Below, piece by piece: positions 61,464 to 64,000 of a DNA stretch of 64,000 nt (the stretch's first letter is position 1; each line of letters starts with the position of its first letter). The stretch is taken from positions 124,001 to 188,000 of the forward strand of contig NZ_JBBOPI010000002.1 of the NCBI RefSeq assembly GCF_038003525.1. The letters run 5' to 3'. The notes beneath the pieces were generated by a model, which saw only the letters and a list, made by a program, of their open reading frames with translations, was not told the origin of the DNA and did no database searches. The position numbers and the translations under genes were made by a program. The DNA is from Solibacillus sp. FSL H8-0538 (GTDB lineage: Bacteria > Bacillota > Bacilli > Bacillales_A > Planococcaceae).

Positions 61464-62954
61464 TTAACTTGTAAACCAGTTAATTGGTTGTACATTTAGT
61501 TGAACATTAATTTGTTTAATTTCTTGGAAGTCGTCTAAACCATATTTCCCTAAGCTACGACCAATACCACTTTGCTTATAGCCACCCCATGGAGCTTCTA
61601 CGTAAGTTGGGTGGTAATAGTTGATCCAAGTAATACCTGCACGGATTTGCTTGATAACTCGTAATGCTTTTGCACCGTCATTTGAGAATACAGCACCTGC
61701 TAAACCGTAATCTGAGTCGTTCGCTAATCGAATAGCTTCTTCCTCAGTGCTAAATTTTTGGATTGTTACCACTGGTCCAAAGATTTCTTCACGTACAATA
61801 CGCATATCGTTTGTAACATCTATGAAAACAGTCGGTGCGATAAAGAAACCTTTATCTAATCCATTTTCTGTTAATCGGTACCCCCCCGTTGCTAACGTCG
61901 CACCTTCTAGTTTACCAATTTCGATGTATTCTAAAATGCTGTTCATTTGTCCTTCGCTTACGATTGCCCCTACATCGATACCTTCTTGTAAACCAGGTCC
62001 TACTTTAATATTTTTTGCACGTTCAACATAGCGTGCCACGTACTCATCGTAAATACTTTCTTCGACTAGAATACGGCTACCTGATGAACAAACTTGCCCG
62101 CTGCCGAAGAAAATACCGAATAAGCCGTAGTCTACTGCTGTTTCTAAATCTGCATCTGCGAAAACGATATTCGGTGATTTCCCACCAAGCTCTAATGAAA
62201 TTTTCTTTAAATTACCCGCTGCTGCACGCATAATTTCACGGCCAACTTCTGTACTTCCAGTGAACGATACAAGATCAACATCTTTACTTTCTGCGATTGT
62301 TTGACCAACCACTGAACCACGACCCATGACTAAGTTGGCTACCCCTTTTGGAATACCTACTTCTTCCATAATTTCGAATAATTTAGTTGTTGTAATCGGT
62401 GTTAATTCTGCTGGTTTGTAGACAATTGAATTCCCTGCAGCTAGTGCTGGTGCAATTTTCCATACACCCATTAATAACGGGAAGTTCCAAGGAACGATTA
62501 GCCCCGCAACCCCCACCGGCTCTTTTACGACCATTGATTGCACCGTATCAGGCACTTGGTATGTTTCGCCTTCTGGATGTAAAATTAAACCTGCATAGTA
62601 ACGGAAGCAAGTTGCTGCGTCGGCAATATCAAATGCTGCTTCGTCTTTACGCTTGCCGTTATCCATTGTTTCAAGCACTGTAAGCTCTTCAGCACGTTCA
62701 TCGATTTTGTCTGCAATTGCATTTAGGATCGCTGCACGCTCATGTGTTGTTTTGCTTGACCAAATCCCTGAATCGAATGCTACACGTGCTGCCCGAATTG
62801 CCTCTTCTGTTTCTTCCTTACTTGAACGCGGTGCATATGCGATGATTTCTTGGTTTGCTGGATTGATGACAACGTTTACATCTTCTGAAGAAGTTGAACG
62901 CCACTCTCCGTTAATATAGTTTTTAAGCTTTAGCACTTGTGTTAATGTTTTCAT
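61464..62954 (-). CDS. Betaine-aldehyde-type NAD-dependent aldehyde dehydrogenase
   Basis: 496 residues, full length. PWNFPLLMGVWKIAPALAAG, FTGSTEVGREIMRAA (cofactor turn), catalytic Glu in SLELGGKSPNIVFAD, catalytic Cys in FGSGQVCSSGSR and a C-terminal NYYHPTYVEAPWGGYKQSGI then GRSLGKYGLDDFQE. The ending INVQLNVQPINWF and the HP-x-APWGGYKQSGIGR stretch resemble betaine- and trimethylaminobutyraldehyde dehydrogenases. It follows the VanB-type reductase by 23 bp with AAGGGGG as ribosome site, so it probably oxidises the aldehyde released by the oxygenase system. That link is inference. Confidence 0.92.
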   Translation of the reverse strand: MKTLTQVLKLKNYINGEWRSTSSEDVNVVINPANQEIIAYAPRSSKEETEEAIRAARVAFDSGIWSSKTTHERAAILNAIADKIDERAEELTVLETMDNGKRKDEAAFDIADAATCFRYYAGLILHPEGETYQVPDTVQSMVVKEPVGVAGLIVPWNFPLLMGVWKIAPALAAGNSIVYKPAELTPITTTKLFEIMEEVGIPKGVANLVMGRGSVVGQTIAESKDVDLVSFTGSTEVGREIMRAAAGNLKKISLELGGKSPNIVFADADLETAVDYGLFGIFFGSGQVCSSGSRILVEESIYDEYVARYVERAKNIKVGPGLQEGIDVGAIVSEGQMNSILEYIEIGKLEGATLATGGYRLTENGLDKGFFIAPTVFIDVTNDMRIVREEIFGPVVTIQKFSTEEEAIRLANDSDYGLAGAVFSNDGAKALRVIKQIRAGITWINYYHPTYVEAPWGGYKQSGIGRSLGKYGLDDFQEIKQINVQLNVQPINWFTS

Positions 62955-62977
62955 TTACAATTCCCCCTTATTTCCCT

Positions 62978-63946
62978 TTATATTTTGATTGCAATCCTGT
63001 CAGATTTTGCACGTGAGCAGCATGGTAAAATGGCTTTACGCTTAACTCGATCTTCATCCTTTAAGAAAAAGTCTCGGTGATCCACTTCTCCCTCGGCTAC
63101 CTCTAGCTCACAGCTACCACAGCCACCAATTTTACATGCATGTGGTGCGTCAATGCCGGCCTTTAGCAATGTGTCCAACAGTGTATCTTCTTCGCTCACA
63201 TAAAGCGTTTTATTGCTCTCTGTTAGCTCCACGGTAAATGGTTTCCTTTGCTTTGCATTATCCGTAGAATTTGAAAAAATTTCAAAATGAATCGAATGCT
63301 CCGGATAGCCGTAGCTACCTGCCACCTCGCGATACTCTTTTACCATCTCAATCGGTCCACAGAAATAGACATGAGAACCGACGCGATGTTGTTGCATTAT
63401 GTCTGGCGTCATACGATTTGGCTCTTCCATACGTGTAAAATAGAACGTACAATAATCGCCATATTCCGTTTTTAACAGCTCATAGAAGGCACATTCCTCC
63501 GGTGTACGTGCTGTGTAGTGTAGTTCAAACGTTTGCCAATCCTCTAAATCTTGTATAATCGTTAAAAATGGTGTAATGCCAATCCCAGCTGCATACAGTA
63601 CATGATGCTTTGCGAGGAAACTTGGGGAAAAATGATTACGCGGGAAACTAATTTCAAGTGTATCCCCGACGTGCACTTGCTCATGCCAATAGCGTGATCC
63701 CCCACGCGATTGTTCATCTTTACGAATCGCAATCTCATAGTAGTTGCGCTCTGTTGGCGGACTAATAAGTGAATAGCTTCGCTCAAGCACATCATTTTGC
63801 CCTTCTATAAATGTTTTAATGTGTGCGCCACCTCGAAAACTTGGTAGCAGGAACCCGTCGATTGATACTAAGCGGAAACGTTTTACATAAGCCGTTTCCT
63901 GAACAATTTTTTCAACGCGTACTGGAATATTACCTGCTACTCTCAT
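62978..63946 (-). CDS. VanB/PDR-type ferredoxin reductase (FMN, NADH, 2Fe-2S)
   Basis: 322 residues in phthalate-dioxygenase-reductase order: flavin domain with RSYSLISPP (FMN site) and AIRKDEQSRGGSRYWHEQV, NAD domain with LYAAGIGITPFLTIIQDLED and FCGPIEMVKEYR, C-terminal 2Fe-2S domain with HACKIGGCGSCELEVAEGEV then DHRDFF and a final CC. It passes electrons from NADH to a Rieske oxygenase, as CntB, GbcB or VanB do. AGGAGG precedes the ATG, which overlaps the stop of the upstream gene by 4 bases. Confidence 0.93.
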   Translation of the reverse strand: MRVAGNIPVRVEKIVQETAYVKRFRLVSIDGFLLPSFRGGAHIKTFIEGQNDVLERSYSLISPPTERNYYEIAIRKDEQSRGGSRYWHEQVHVGDTLEISFPRNHFSPSFLAKHHVLYAAGIGITPFLTIIQDLEDWQTFELHYTARTPEECAFYELLKTEYGDYCTFYFTRMEEPNRMTPDIMQQHRVGSHVYFCGPIEMVKEYREVAGSYGYPEHSIHFEIFSNSTDNAKQRKPFTVELTESNKTLYVSEEDTLLDTLLKAGIDAPHACKIGGCGSCELEVAEGEVDHRDFFLKDEDRVKRKAILPCCSRAKSDRIAIKI

Positions 63947-64000
63947 ATGACTAAACCTCCTACTTTTTGCTGTTGTTCAACTGGCACAAAGGGATATCCA
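63943..64000 (-). CDS. Upstream gene, last 18 codons only
   Basis: The minus-strand frame from the right edge reads GYPFVPVEQQQKVGGLVI and stops in ATGA shared with the reductase start. It is too short to identify. Translational coupling to a VanB-type reductase makes a Rieske oxygenase subunit one reasonable guess. Confidence 0.55.
   Translation of the reverse strand, partial: GYPFVPVEQQQKVGGLVI

Overview
The window looks like a low-GC Gram-positive chromosome of the Bacillaceae/Planococcaceae type, closest in feel to Lysinibacillus or Solibacillus. The reasons are strong AGGAGG ribosome sites, several TTG starts, S-layer-homology (SLH) proteins, SigL (sigma-54) activators with -24/-12 promoters, a YjcZ-type mini-protein and many palindromic intergenic repeats. 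The genus is inference; no rRNA or other marker gene is present. No tRNA, rRNA or CRISPR array was seen.

Left catabolic block (1-9.9 kb). On the minus strand, a sigma-54 activator (2621-4267) sits upstream of a class III transaminase and an aldehyde dehydrogenase that runs off the window. The pair has an almost perfect -24/-12 promoter. On the plus strand follows a tight cluster of two acyl-CoA dehydrogenases, an enoyl-CoA hydratase, a family III CoA-transferase and an IclR regulator, which together suggest beta-oxidation-like breakdown of an unidentified acid.

Decayed and accessory zone (10-23 kb). Here are a two-repeat secreted protein, remnants of a histidine kinase and of dihydrolipoamide dehydrogenase, a TetR regulator and membrane hydrolase that share an operator, a chemotaxis receptor, a YefM/YoeB toxin-antitoxin pair, a YVTN beta-propeller protein, a tyrosine recombinase, an AbrB-like protein, a lipoprotein and many gene ruins.

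Surface block (23.5-31.7 kb, minus strand). A GNAT acetyltransferase and three phage-tail-collar (microcystin-dependent-type) proteins precede a 1993-residue surface protein. That protein carries 14 InlB-type repeats, one cohesin-like domain and three C-terminal SLH domains.

Middle (31.7-43 kb). This part holds small secreted proteins, an SLH gene cut off at its 3' end, an IS200-type element, an orphan TPP riboswitch with its terminator, an APC amino-acid permease and a second sigma-54 activator. The permease promoter and a divergent promoter feeding a ruined gene are both sigma-54 type, and each has nearly the same 14-bp palindrome 60-70 bp upstream. An almost complete IS66 element follows.

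Right part (43-64 kb). Scattered single genes (MepB, GNATs, hydrolases, VOC, lipoprotein) are separated by palindromic repeats. A tryptophanase / sodium symporter / YheO-type regulator cluster at 50.2-53.6 kb is bracketed by two decayed copies of the same gene. After an SLH protein the window ends in an operon reading leftward: a partial upstream gene, a VanB-type ferredoxin reductase and a betaine-aldehyde-type dehydrogenase.

The most unusual material is non-coding: at least five families of dispersed palindromes. Two of them show compensatory base changes between copies, so their folds are conserved rather than chance hairpins.
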